In this document: piece after piece, positions 18,213 to 26,205 of the stretch
Layout: each line of letters starts with the position of its first letter
Position numbering within the stretch: the first letter of the stretch is position 1
Source: an uncultured Prevotellaceae bacterium
Lineage (GTDB): Bacteria > Bacteroidota > Bacteroidia > Bacteroidales > Bacteroidaceae
Direction of reading: 5' to 3'
DNA: 64,000 bases
NCBI GenBank assembly: GCA_900318815.1
Contig: ONMA01000010.1
Location: 1 to 64,000 of the forward strand
Made by a program: the position numbers and the translations under genes
The notes under the pieces: model-generated
What the model was told of the DNA's origin: nothing
Databases searched by the model: none
Seen by the model: the letters and a program-made list of their open reading frames with translations, nothing else

Positions 18213-19331
18213 ATGGCAGATTTTTCGCTCGCGCTCCTTCGCTGGTTTAAGGCGAACGGGCGCGAGCTTCCTTGGCGACAGACCCGTGACCCTTACCCCA
18301 TCTGGTTGAGCGAGATTATCCTTCAGCAGACGCGGGTGCAGCAGGGCTGGGACTACTGGGAGCGGTTCATGCGTCGCTGGCCTACTGTCGAGCAGCTGGC
18401 TGCGGCCACGGAGGATGAGGTGTTGCGCGAGTGGCAGGGCCTGGGTTACTACAGCCGGGCGCGTAACCTGCATGCTGCAGCCCGCCAGATAGTCCAGATG
18501 GGTGGCTTTCCGCAGACGCTCGAAGGCATTAAGAGCCTGAAAGGGGTGGGCGACTATACGGCTGCCGCCATTGGTTCGTTCGCGTTCGGGCTGCCCGCAG
18601 CCGTCGTCGATGGTAATGTCTATCGTGTCTTAGCCCGCTATTTCGGCATTTCTACACCCATCAATACGACTGCTGCCAAACACGAGTTTGCTGCCTTGGC
18701 TCAGTCGCTCCTGCCATTACCTACCACCCAAACCCTATCATCCACCAACCTGGTAGCCGACTATAATCAGGCTATCATGGACTTCGGCGCCATTCTGTGT
18801 ACACCTTCCTCGCCCCAATGTCCCGTCTGTCCGTTGCAGGAGTCCTGCGTAGCCTTTCGTGAGGGTAGGGTAGGTGAACTCCCCGTAAAGGAGAAAAAAC
18901 TCGTAGTGAAGACTCGCCACCTTGTCTATATATATATAAGGTGTCAAGGGCGTGTTGCCCTTCATCGTCGGGGTGAGGGCGACATCTGGCAGGGGCTTTG
19001 GGAACCGTATGTGATTGAGAGAGGAGAGGATTTTAGTGGAGAGAGGAGAGAGGAGAGAGGAGAGAGGATACTTTCGACTATGATGGATGAGCAGAACTAT
19101 TCTCTCTCCTCTCTCCTCTCTCCTCTCTCCTCTAAAATCCTCTCCACAAAAGTCCTAAAGAGAAACGTGAAGCACGTCTTGACGCACCGCATCCTCATGG
19201 CCGATTTCTATCTTCTTGAGACCGACACTCCCCCTCAGCTTCCTGCAGATTATATCTGGATTCCAGAAGAGGAGCGTGACAACTATGCCGTTCCCCGCTT
19301 AGTGGAGCTTCTGTTCGAATCCCTCCCGTAA
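18213..19331 (+). CDS. mutY: A/G-specific adenine glycosylase
   Basis: Removes adenine mispaired with 8-oxoguanine. 372 aa. Catalytic Glu34 (SEIILQQT), helix-hairpin-helix LKGVGDYTAAAI, catalytic Asp133 (VVDGNVYRVL), and the [4Fe-4S] ligands Cys196, 203, 206 and 212. The C-terminal NUDIX-like 8-oxoG recognition domain is interrupted at residues 271-311 by a Glu/Arg- then Ser/Leu-rich segment encoded by a 123-nt inverted repeat; the family sequence resumes at VKHVLTHRIL. The frame is kept, so the enzyme is probably made with an extra loop. Confidence 0.94.
   Translation: MADFSLALLRWFKANGRELPWRQTRDPYPIWLSEIILQQTRVQQGWDYWERFMRRWPTVEQLAAATEDEVLREWQGLGYYSRARNLHAAARQIVQMGGFPQTLEGIKSLKGVGDYTAAAIGSFAFGLPAAVVDGNVYRVLARYFGISTPINTTAAKHEFAALAQSLLPLPTTQTLSSTNLVADYNQAIMDFGAILCTPSSPQCPVCPLQESCVAFREGRVGELPVKEKKLVVKTRHLVYIYIRCQGRVALHRRGEGDIWQGLWEPYVIERGEDFSGERREERGERILSTMMDEQNYSLSSLLSPLSSKILSTKVLKRNVKHVLTHRILMADFYLLETDTPPQLPADYIWIPEEERDNYAVPRLVELLFESLP
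19023..19145 (+). repeat. Snap-back element inside mutY
   Basis: Two 44-nt arms (19023-19066 and 19102-19145) are reverse complements with one mismatch, around a 35-nt loop. Each arm is mostly a tandem run of the 7-nt unit GGAGAGA. The element is exactly 41 codons and stays in frame. The inner edge of the left arm reads GAGGATACTTTCG, close to the GAGGATAGAC-CTTTC junction of the elements at 21.0, 22.9 and 33.4 kb. Confidence 0.85.
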
Positions 19332-19339
19332 CCACAAAA

Positions 19340-19503
19340 GCCCCCTAAGAAGAAAGGAAAAGCCCCTTCCCTGTAAAGAAGAAACAAGCACCCCCTCCCT
19401 GTAAGAAGAAAGGAAAAGCCCCCTTCCCTGTAAGAAGAAAAAACAAGCCACCCCTTTCCTGTAGGCAGCGACTTTGTCGCTGCAACCCGGGAAGGGGTGC
19501 TTG
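19340..19503. repeat. Tandem repeat and hairpin between mutY and pepD
   Basis: Four to five imperfect 28-31 nt units (CCCCTTCCCTGTAAGAAG plus variants), ending in a nested hairpin: a stem near 19445-19460 with 19489-19502, enclosing GCAGCGA/TCGCTGC. On the minus strand the stem is followed by a T-rich run, so this is the likely pepD terminator. Confidence 0.65.
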
Positions 19504-19519
19504 CTTCTTGCCTGAACGC

Positions 19520-20980
19520 TTACTTCGCGGGTACGTCTTCGAGCGTCTTCTTTAGTAACTGCCAGAACGGCTCAACGGTAGCGATGAGCGCGCGTTCTGT
19601 GGTGGTGTGTGGCGACCTCATCGTTGGGCCGAGGCTCACCACGTCAAGGTGCGGGTACTTGCCCAGGATGACCGAACACTCCAGTCCGGCGTGATCCACC
19701 TGAATAATGCCGTCCTGTCCGAACAGCTCCTTGTATTCCTTCAGCAGCAGGTGCAGGATTTCCGACTCGGGGTTCGGATTCCATCCGCCATAGCTTCCGG
19801 CGGTCTCCACCTTCATGCCGGCCATGGAGAAGCAGCTCTCCAAGGTCTTCACTACATATTCCTTCATGTCCTCGCGGCTCGAGCGTGCCAGGATCTTGAT
19901 GGATGCACATCCCTCGCCGATGTTGATAATGGCGAGGTTACTGCTGGTCTCGACTACTGCGGGATAGGCGGGGATGAAGCGGATGACGCCGTCGTGGCAG
20001 GCAAAGATGGCATCCACGACGTTGTCCTGAATCTCCTCCGGCATCTGTGTCTTCGGGGCTTCCACCTCCAGACAGGTCAGTTGGATACCCTGCGGCTCAA
20101 TGAGCTTGAACTCGTCGTTGAACGTGGCCGACCATTCCTCCACCATTTCTTTCACCGCAGCCACGTTCTCCTTGGGCAGCGTGAGCACGGCCTCGGCCTT
20201 GAAGGGGATGGCATTGCGCATGTTGCCGCCTTGCCAGGTGCAGAGGCGTGCCTCACAATCCTCGATGGCCTGGCGCACCACCTGCACCAGCAGTTTGTTG
20301 GCGTTGCCCCGTCCCTCGTTAATCTCCAGTCCGCTGTGTCCGCCGCGCAGTCCCTGCACCGTGATGTTCACGGCTACGTCGGCAGGATCGGTCTCCACTT
20401 CCTTGTATTCGAGTGTGGCGGTCACGTCGATACCGCCGGCACTTCCGATGACGAACTTCCCCCAGGTCTCGGAGTCGAGGTTCAGCAGGATGTCGCCCTG
20501 CAGTTCTCCTTCGGGCAGGTCGTTGGCACCGTACATGCCGGTTTCCTCGTCGGCGGTGATGAGTGCGTCGATGGGGCCGTGCTTCAGCGTCTTGTCCTCC
20601 ATGATGGCCATGATGGCGGCCACGCCCATGCCGTTGTCGGCACCTAAGGTGGTTCCTTTAGCCTTCACCCATTCGCCGTCGATCCACGGCTCAATGGGGT
20701 CGGTCTCGAAGTTGTGTGTCGACTCAGGAGTCTTCTGCGGCACCATGTCCATGTGTGCCTGCAGGATGATGCCCTTCCTGTCTTCCATGCCTGGTGTGGC
20801 TGGTTTGCGCATCACGATGTTGCCTGCGGGGTCCTTGAAGGCTTCTACCTCGGCTTCCTTGCCGAAGTCGAGCAGGAACTGCTGGATTCTCTCTAAGTGT
20901 CCGCTTGGGCGGGGCACCTGTGTCAGTCGGTAGAAATTGCGCCAGATGCATGCTGGTGCGAGGTTCTGAATTTCATTCAT
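19520..20980 (-). CDS. pepD: Aminoacyl-histidine dipeptidase (peptidase D)
   Basis: Di-zinc M20/M28-type peptidase that cleaves Xaa-His and other dipeptides. 486 aa, the family length. Likely metal ligands are visible in order: AHMDMV (His, Asp), GADNGMG (Asp), DEETG (Glu-Glu), LNLDSE (Asp) and the C-terminal PTMRSPHTTTER (His). The C-terminus VEPFWQLLKKTL is typical of PepD. Convergent with mutY. The upstream side adjoins the IVS-like element. Confidence 0.95.
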   Translation of the reverse strand: MNEIQNLAPACIWRNFYRLTQVPRPSGHLERIQQFLLDFGKEAEVEAFKDPAGNIVMRKPATPGMEDRKGIILQAHMDMVPQKTPESTHNFETDPIEPWIDGEWVKAKGTTLGADNGMGVAAIMAIMEDKTLKHGPIDALITADEETGMYGANDLPEGELQGDILLNLDSETWGKFVIGSAGGIDVTATLEYKEVETDPADVAVNITVQGLRGGHSGLEINEGRGNANKLLVQVVRQAIEDCEARLCTWQGGNMRNAIPFKAEAVLTLPKENVAAVKEMVEEWSATFNDEFKLIEPQGIQLTCLEVEAPKTQMPEEIQDNVVDAIFACHDGVIRFIPAYPAVVETSSNLAIINIGEGCASIKILARSSREDMKEYVVKTLESCFSMAGMKVETAGSYGGWNPNPESEILHLLLKEYKELFGQDGIIQVDHAGLECSVILGKYPHLDVVSLGPTMRSPHTTTERALIATVEPFWQLLKKTLEDVPAK

Positions 20981-21013
20981 AGGTTTTAGTTTTTTTCGAG
21001 GTACGAGGGTCTT

Positions 21014-21546
21014 TCGGAGGTACGGGGGTACGAAGGTACGGAGGTACGAGGATAGACCTTTCTCGCATCTACTGGTTAGTAATATTGTTTAATTTTGTTT
21101 CGTAATTCTTCTTCAGTCCCGTAATGGTCATTGACGTTCTCGAAGCTAATAGTTCGAATGAGGAAAACTCTTCATCGGAAATGTAGTTCTGTTCGTATGC
21201 TATTTCCATTTGGCACATGGTTTCGCAAAGAGAACCGTATGAAATATCAAGAAATCTTATTCTGTCTTTCAAGGAGAATCGGCCTGTTCCTTCTGCAATG
21301 TTTGAAGGAATAGATATGGCTGCTCTACGCATTTGGTCGCATAGGGCATGTTTTTCGAAATCAGGAAACTTCGTCAAAAGCATATATACAGTCTTTACCA
21401 ATTGTTTGGCAAGATTATAAGAATCTAATTTTCTATAGTAAAAGTCGTTCATGTTACTTAGTTATTGGGATTAATAAAACTACTTTCGTATCTTCGTCCC
21501 CCGTCTATCCTCGTACCCCCGTACCTCCGTACCCCCGTACCTTCGA
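21014..21546 (-). mobile_element. IVS-like element: inverted repeats around a four-helix-bundle gene
   Basis: 44-nt arms at 21014-21057 and 21503-21546 are reverse complements with about three mismatches. Each is a tandem of the 8-nt unit GRRGGTAC ending in GAGGATAGAC at the inner edge. They enclose one gene (21069-21452, minus). This is the design of the intervening sequences known in some 23S rRNA genes: a long stem with a small four-helix-bundle gene in the loop. Here it sits between pepD and the UPF0104 gene, not in rRNA. The right arm supplies that gene's last codons and stop. Further repeat units lie outside the left arm (from about 20996). Confidence 0.75.
21069..21452 (-). CDS. Four-helix bundle protein (23S rRNA IVS family)
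   Basis: 127-aa helical protein with the hallmark motif MRRAAISIPSNIAEGTGR (compare RRAAxSIPxNIAEG in IVS-encoded S23 proteins and Avd-like proteins), followed by RFLDISYGSLCET and YISDEEFSSFELL. In 23S rRNA IVS elements the function of this protein is not established; the related Avd works with a reverse transcriptase in diversity-generating retroelements, but none is present here. No promoter box lies between the right arm and the ATG, so expression probably depends on read-through from the upstream gene on the same strand. Confidence 0.9.
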   Translation of the reverse strand: MNDFYYRKLDSYNLAKQLVKTVYMLLTKFPDFEKHALCDQMRRAAISIPSNIAEGTGRFSLKDRIRFLDISYGSLCETMCQMEIAYEQNYISDEEFSSFELLASRTSMTITGLKKNYETKLNNITNQ

Positions 21547-22533
21547 ATCTCTCTCCTCTATAATTCCCGTAAACTCCAGCGCGAGCCACGCATAGATGCC
21601 TAAAAGCACGACGAGGAAGGTCTGCACCGTATGCACGATGAGTACGAAGTAGAGAGCCTGCTCGTCCTGCACTCCGTAGAGGATGAGCATGGTCTTGATG
21701 GCGAAGTGCCAGGGACCTGCGCCGTTGGGCGTAGGCACGATGACCGCGAAGTTGGCCACCACAAAGCACACCAGCGCACAGCCGAGCCCTAAGTGCTCGG
21801 TGAAGTCGAAGCAGAAGAAGGTGAGGTAGAAATGCAGGAAATAGCTTGCCCAGATGCCTACCGAAAAAAACAGGTAGAGCGGCAGGTTATGGATGCCGCG
21901 CAGCGACAGCACGCCCTCCCATATCCCTGATAGTGTTGTCTTTACCTTATTATAGAAGGTCAGCTTCTTCAGCAGCAGGTGAAGAAGCAGGAGCACGGCC
22001 ACCGCACAGATTGCCGTCACCAAATAACCCGTCAGCGAGAATCCGTTCAGGATGCGGTCGATGGAGGTGCCCGTCTTATGGAAGAAAGAGCCGAAGGCAC
22101 TCATCTCGACGAGCAGGATGATGCCCGAATAGAACATGACGATGAGCGTGTCTACGGCTCGCTCGGTGACCACCGTGCCCAAGGCCTTCGGAAACGAAAT
22201 GCCGTCCCACCGCTTCAGTACGCCGCAGCGCATGAACTCACCGATGCGAGGCACCACTAACGATGCCGCATAGCTCAGGAAGATGCTGTTCATCGTCACC
22301 GACGTGCGGGGCTGCTCGCCGATAGGTTCCAGCGTCTGCCGCCATCGCCAGCCACGCATGGCCTGTGCCAGTATGCCGAACGGCAGCGAGAGAAGCATCC
22401 ACGACCACCGCATCTCGTGCCACAGCACATGCTCTATGCGCTGGAAGTCGAACCCCCGGTACATCCACCAGAGTATCGCCCCGCCCAGCACCAACGGCAG
22501 CAGAATCTTTATGATTTTGTTAAGCCTCTTCAT
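21505..22533 (-). CDS. UPF0104/LPG-synthase-type membrane protein
   Basis: 342-aa polytopic protein of the flippase-like domain family (lysylphosphatidylglycerol synthase TM region). Conserved pieces are visible: RGWRWRQTL, LVVPRIGEFMRCGVL, VVTERAVDTLIV and VPTPNGAGPWHFA. Substrate unknown, probably a lipid-linked glycan or phospholipid. The start at 22533 is chosen because the ORF's first ATG (22554) overlaps the promoter box TATCTTTGC. The last residues (SKVRGYGGTGVRG) and the TAG stop come from the right arm of the IVS-like element, so the native C-terminus has been replaced or extended. Confidence 0.85.
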   Translation of the reverse strand: MKRLNKIIKILLPLVLGGAILWWMYRGFDFQRIEHVLWHEMRWSWMLLSLPFGILAQAMRGWRWRQTLEPIGEQPRTSVTMNSIFLSYAASLVVPRIGEFMRCGVLKRWDGISFPKALGTVVTERAVDTLIVMFYSGIILLVEMSAFGSFFHKTGTSIDRILNGFSLTGYLVTAICAVAVLLLLHLLLKKLTFYNKVKTTLSGIWEGVLSLRGIHNLPLYLFFSVGIWASYFLHFYLTFFCFDFTEHLGLGCALVCFVVANFAVIVPTPNGAGPWHFAIKTMLILYGVQDEQALYFVLIVHTVQTFLVVLLGIYAWLALEFTGIIEERDSKVRGYGGTGVRG

Positions 22534-22660
22534 AATGCACATGCAAAGATACACATTTTTGGCCAGTAAGTGCGTCCTTTAACTCCCTTTAACTCCTTTA
22601 ACTCCAATAACTCCCTTAAATGTTGTACCTTTGCAACATATTGAACGTAACATAGAAGTA
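22534..22660. promoter_or_regulatory. Divergent promoters with short tandem repeats
   Basis: Minus strand TATCTTTGC box near 22544-22552 serves the UPF0104 gene. Plus strand TACCTTTGC at about 22626-22634 serves ksgA. Between them (22577-22617) lie four to five imperfect CTTTAACTCC units reaching into the ksgA -33 region, where no good TTTG is seen. Confidence 0.55.
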
Positions 22661-23560
22661 ATGAAGCAAGTCAGACCCAAGAAGAATCTCGGTCAGCACT
22701 TCCTGACCGACCTCACGATAGCCCGCCGTATTGCCGATACCGTAGACGAGCCGTATCCCGAACTGCCCGTTCTCGAAGTTGGCCCTGGCATGGGTGTTAT
22801 GACCCAGTTCCTTGCCGAGAAGCCCCGTCTGCTCAAGGTGGTCGAGATCGACCGCGAGAGTGTGGAGTATCTGGAGAAGAGGTTTCCCTTTTTTCGGGGG
22901 TACGAAGGTTCGGAGGTTCGGGGGTGCGAGGATAGTTTGAGCGAAAAAGGTAATCTCGTACCTCCGTACCACCGTACCACCGTACCCCCGAGTCCTTCTG
23001 CCCAGATTATCTCCGGCGACTTCCTCCGCATGGACCTCCGCACGCTCTTCGATGGTGGTCAGTTCGTGCTCACGGGCAACTACCCCTACGACATCTCGTC
23101 GCAGATCTTCTTCAAGATGCTCGACAACCGCGACCTCATTCCCTGTTGCACGGGTATGATACAGCATGAGGTGGCGTTGCGGCTGGCAGCCCAGCCCGGC
23201 AGTAAACAGTATGGCATCCTTTCGGTCTTAATACAGGCATGGTACGATGTGGAATATCTCTTCACCGTTGCACCTTCGGTCTTCAACCCGCCTCCCAAGG
23301 TGCAGAGTGCCGTCATCCGTATGGTGCGCAACGACGTGAAGCAGCTCGGCTGCGACGAACAGCTCTTCAAGCGTGTGGTGAAGACCACCTTCAACCAAAG
23401 GAGGAAAATGCTCCGCGTATCCCTGCGCCAGCTGCTCCCGCCAGATGCCTCGCTCTTCACGACCCACCCCTCACTCCTTACCCGCCGCCCTGAACAGCTC
23501 GCCATCCCGGAGTTTGTAGAGTTGACCAATCTGGTAGAGCAAGCCCTCGCAAGTCAGTAA
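22661..23560 (+). CDS. ksgA: 16S rRNA dimethyladenosine transferase
   Basis: Dimethylates two adjacent adenines at the 3' end of 16S rRNA. 299 aa. NLGQHFL N-terminal motif, SAM-binding VLEVGPGMGVMTQFL, acidic VVEIDRESVEYL and catalytic motif IV GNYPYDISSQ. Residues about 78-111 (RGYEGSEVRG ... TTVPPSPS) are not part of the family: they are encoded by an inverted-repeat element placed in the loop before the conserved IISGDFL strand. The start at 22661 lies just after the promoter box; the ORF's earlier ATG (22631) lies in it. Confidence 0.95.
   Translation: MKQVRPKKNLGQHFLTDLTIARRIADTVDEPYPELPVLEVGPGMGVMTQFLAEKPRLLKVVEIDRESVEYLEKRFPFFRGYEGSEVRGCEDSLSEKGNLVPPYHRTTVPPSPSAQIISGDFLRMDLRTLFDGGQFVLTGNYPYDISSQIFFKMLDNRDLIPCCTGMIQHEVALRLAAQPGSKQYGILSVLIQAWYDVEYLFTVAPSVFNPPPKVQSAVIRMVRNDVKQLGCDEQLFKRVVKTTFNQRRKMLRVSLRQLLPPDASLFTTHPSLLTRRPEQLAIPEFVELTNLVEQALASQ
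22894..22991 (+). repeat. Snap-back element inside ksgA
   Basis: Arms of about 37 nt (22894-22930 and 22955-22991) pair with about seven mismatches. They are made of GRRGGTAC/GGAGGTTC units as in the elements at 21.0 and 33.4 kb. The left arm ends in GAGGATAG, the shared junction. No stop codon is introduced and the frame continues into conserved KsgA sequence. Mismatches suggest it is older than the 33.4 kb copy. Confidence 0.85.
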
Positions 23561-23612
23561 GTTCCTCCCTTCCTTCATTTTGGTAGGTTTATCATCAAAA
23601 GAATCTCATCAC

Positions 23613-23647
23613 CCGTCGTTATCTTCTCAGGATAACGACGGTTTTCT
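23613..23647 (+). terminator. Terminator of ksgA
   Basis: Perfect 11-bp stem CCGTCGTTATC with its complement, 7-nt loop, followed by TTTTCTT. Confidence 0.85.
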
Positions 23648-23654
23648 TATCATA

Positions 23655-24036
23655 TACTTATGGTATATCTTTAAGATACCAATAGGGTAATACTCTTTAA
23701 CCGACGGTATCTTCTATAGATACCAACTAATTTTATGTCATTTTAAACAACGGATTTCACGGATTAAACGGATTTTTGGCTACGCGATGTTATTGTCAAT
23801 TCTCCGTTCAGTCGGAAATCCGAACGAACGGGTATCGCAAAACGTTTCATCACACCTTGTCGAAACGTTCCATCACACCTTGTCGAGACATTCCTTACAC
23901 CGTGATAAATCACTAATCACACTTTGATTAATAATTAATCACGGTGTAATGAATGATTAATCAGGTTGTAATCAATCATTCGTCATGCTGAGAGTAAACA
24001 TTGTCCTGCCTGTGACGAAGCATCCGGTGCTCTTTT
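23655..24036. repeat. Gene-free cluster of hairpins and short direct repeats
   Basis: No gene seen. Contents in order: two hairpins on GGTAT-n-ATACC (about 23671-23740); three ACGGATT units (AACGGATTT/CACGGATTA/AACGGATTT) from about 23752; two direct copies of a word starting AACGTT(T/C)CATCACACC near 23850-23883; and an inverted pair TTACACCGTGAT / ATCACGGTGTAA near 23894-23950. Confidence 0.5.
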
Positions 24037-24301
24037 CTTTTTAACCACGAATTGCACTAATTAAACGAATTCTTTCTATGCAGACCAGCATTTCACGAAT
24101 GCATCTAAAGATGCAACTAATTTCACGCGCTCGACCTTGGTCGCTTTGCTTGCAAAGAATTGGCTGCGCAGCCAAAATTAGTGAAATTAGTCGGCCGTTT
24201 ACGACCCATTTGTGAAATTCTTGGACGAGCCAAGCACGTAGCGAGTCCTTATTATCCGCATGGCAATTAGTGAAATTCGTGTAATTAGTGGTTTTAAAAA
24301 G
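24037..24301. repeat. 265-nt snap-back element
   Basis: The outer ends are inverted: CTTTTTAACCAC on the left, GTGGTTTTAAAAAG on the right. Next to them both arms carry 9-nt units of the type CACGAATTN/CACTAATTN (left about 24045-24071, right about 24263-24291). Inside lie more pairs (ACTAATTTCAC with GTGAAATTAGT) and the GCGCTCGACC-n-TGGTCGCTTTGC word shared with 1487-1512. No ORF. Confidence 0.6.
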
Positions 24302-24309
24302 TTGGAAAG

Positions 24310-25065
24310 TTATTCTTCCGTTCGTGCCTGGAGGATGCGAACATCGTCAACGGGGCGGTCGTAGTCATCGGTAAAGACGTTCTGGATGCGCTCAATGACC
24401 TCCATTCCTTCGATGACCTCGCCGAAGACAGTATATTGTCCGTCAAGGTGGGGCGTGCCGCCAATCCTCTTGTAGGTCTGAAACATCTCGGGCGTGATGG
24501 TTACTTGGTGGTTGGTCATGGTGTCGAGCCGCTCCTGTATGGATTGCAAGTCCTTCGAAGAAAACGTCTTTCCCCATACAATATAGAACTGGCAACCACT
24601 CGAGCGGCGTCCGGGATTCACCTCATCGCCCTCCCGGGCCATGGCCAGCACACCACGGCGATGATAGTGCAGCAGTCGCGGACGGGAGCCACTCGCCTGG
24701 GTCGTGGGCCACTGAGGCTGCCCTTCACTTGTCTGGGACGCTTGTTGGTCGTCGTCGATGGCAAAAAACTCCGGCTCCAAGGTGTAGCCCACGTCGCCTT
24801 CGCCCACCGTCTGCCCTGGCTCAGCATGTCGGCTGGTCGGGTCGCCGGCCTGAATCATAAACCCTTTGATGACTCGGTGGAACAGCAGCGAGTCGTAGAA
24901 ATGCTCATTGACCAGTTTCAGGAAATTGTCGCGATGACGCGGCGTGTCGTCGTAGAGCATCACCTTGATCGTTCCTTCGGTCGTCTCCAGCACCACCCGA
25001 TGGCGTTGCCCCATCATAGGCAGGGCAGCCATCATGCCCATCAGTATTAGCAGTATTCTATTCAT
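24310..25065 (-). CDS. Secreted cyclophilin-type peptidyl-prolyl isomerase
   Basis: 251-aa exported prolyl isomerase helping proteins fold in the periplasm. Signal peptide MNRILLILMGMMAALPMMGQ, cyclophilin core with FHRVIKGFMIQAGDP, the GDEVNP/SSGCQFYI segment, GQYTVFGEVIEGMEV and VFTDDYDRPVDDV. The family's short ...HKRGALAMAR loop is widened here by a Gln/Ser-rich stretch (DDDQQASQTSEGQPQ). Start at 25065 because a signal peptide begins there, with AAAGGAG just upstream and TACTTTTGC as -7 box. Confidence 0.92.
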   Translation of the reverse strand: MNRILLILMGMMAALPMMGQRHRVVLETTEGTIKVMLYDDTPRHRDNFLKLVNEHFYDSLLFHRVIKGFMIQAGDPTSRHAEPGQTVGEGDVGYTLEPEFFAIDDDQQASQTSEGQPQWPTTQASGSRPRLLHYHRRGVLAMAREGDEVNPGRRSSGCQFYIVWGKTFSSKDLQSIQERLDTMTNHQVTITPEMFQTYKRIGGTPHLDGQYTVFGEVIEGMEVIERIQNVFTDDYDRPVDDVRILQARTEE

Positions 25066-25212
25066 TGGCTCCTTTGTTTTTCTGCAAAAGTACACAATTC
25101 TGCCGATGCGGCCAAATAATCCCTTGACAAAAGCGACCTCTTTGGGGTATAAATGAAAAAACCTCGCCCTCGAAGCCGCCATTTCAGAATTTGTTTGTAC
25201 CTTTGCGCCCCT

Positions 25213-26205
25213 ATGAAGGCTGAATTAGAAAAAATCCGGGCCATGCGAATGAAGGACGTGGAAGCCCTTGTCTATGCGCCCGTAAATGATGAACTGCCGC
25301 CCGAACGGCGGTTGGAGAGCTGTATCGGGATGTCGGACTTGGTAGCGAAGATGGTGACTTTCGTCATCTGCCACGTGATTGTCGACTATGCCGAACAGCT
25401 GAAGGACGAGCGTCTCTCGGTGGCCAATGCGTTCCTGCAACGGGTTACCTCGACCCATCTTTGCAACCTGAAGCTCACGCAGGAGGGCATCGTCTATCGT
25501 TTCAGGGGGCAGGCTTTCGACCTGCATGAGGAGTTCAAGACGATGACGCTGACCCGTTCGGTGTATGAGCACCTGGTTATGTTCTACTTCTTGTATGTAC
25601 ACCCCAAGTCACAGGAAGAGCGCAGCGTGACGTGGAACTACTGGAAAATCAACAGCAAGAAGAACCTCCTTGACTATTCGCCCGAGGGCAGCAACCTGAT
25701 GAAGGAAGAGCAGGAGGAGGCCCAGCGCGAGATTGAGGTGCTGCGTAGTGAGATCTTCTCCACGCAGTTAGGCATGCTGTGCCGTAAGAAGTTGGATGAG
25801 TGGACGGCGATAGGAAAGCCTACGCAGAACGGCTGTATCGAGTTCTTCAGGAATCAGGAACGGATGGATGTCAGGCGAGTGTCCTACAGTCAGGCGTGGA
25901 AGTACCTGTTCGACAAGGAGGAGATGACCTTGCTCTACCGTCACTTGAGTATCCATTGCCACCCCGTCTACAACGGTCTGTTGCAATACCAGAGCCAGGG
26001 GCTGGACGACGAGGGCTACGACGGACTTCCGCTCTATCTGTCGAGCTGCTTCCTTTCCTGTCTTTGCCGGCTGTTTCTCCGGCTCATTCCCAACGGCAAC
26101 AAACTGTTGAGGAAGGAGTTCTCCAAGCAGGAACTCTATGTGTTCAATGCCCTTTCGCAATTGCCTGTAGGTGAAGAAGAATCGGAGAGTCATGGAAAGG
26201 AATAA
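25213..26205 (+). CDS. Uncharacterised protein, possibly DUF5677-like
   Basis: 330-aa cytoplasmic, mostly helical protein; family not recognised with confidence. The segment LTRSVYEHLVMFYFLYVHPKSQEER and the later YRHLSIHCHPVYNGL (a His-rich helix) recall DUF5677-type helical proteins, which is only a suggestion. The start at 25213 follows a TACCTTTG box (25198-25205) by 7 nt, so the mRNA is probably leaderless or nearly so. It overlaps the next gene by 14 nt. Confidence 0.7.
   Translation: MKAELEKIRAMRMKDVEALVYAPVNDELPPERRLESCIGMSDLVAKMVTFVICHVIVDYAEQLKDERLSVANAFLQRVTSTHLCNLKLTQEGIVYRFRGQAFDLHEEFKTMTLTRSVYEHLVMFYFLYVHPKSQEERSVTWNYWKINSKKNLLDYSPEGSNLMKEEQEEAQREIEVLRSEIFSTQLGMLCRKKLDEWTAIGKPTQNGCIEFFRNQERMDVRRVSYSQAWKYLFDKEEMTLLYRHLSIHCHPVYNGLLQYQSQGLDDEGYDGLPLYLSSCFLSCLCRLFLRLIPNGNKLLRKEFSKQELYVFNALSQLPVGEEESESHGKE

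Noticed and set aside
18903..19150. mutY as a pseudogene
   Set aside because: The inserted segment keeps the frame, and conserved sequence resumes on its far side (VKHVLTHRIL); all catalytic and cluster residues are intact.
21069..21452. Four-helix-bundle gene as Avd of a diversity-generating retroelement
   Set aside because: There is no reverse transcriptase, template repeat or variable target gene nearby; flanking inverted arms fit the IVS type.
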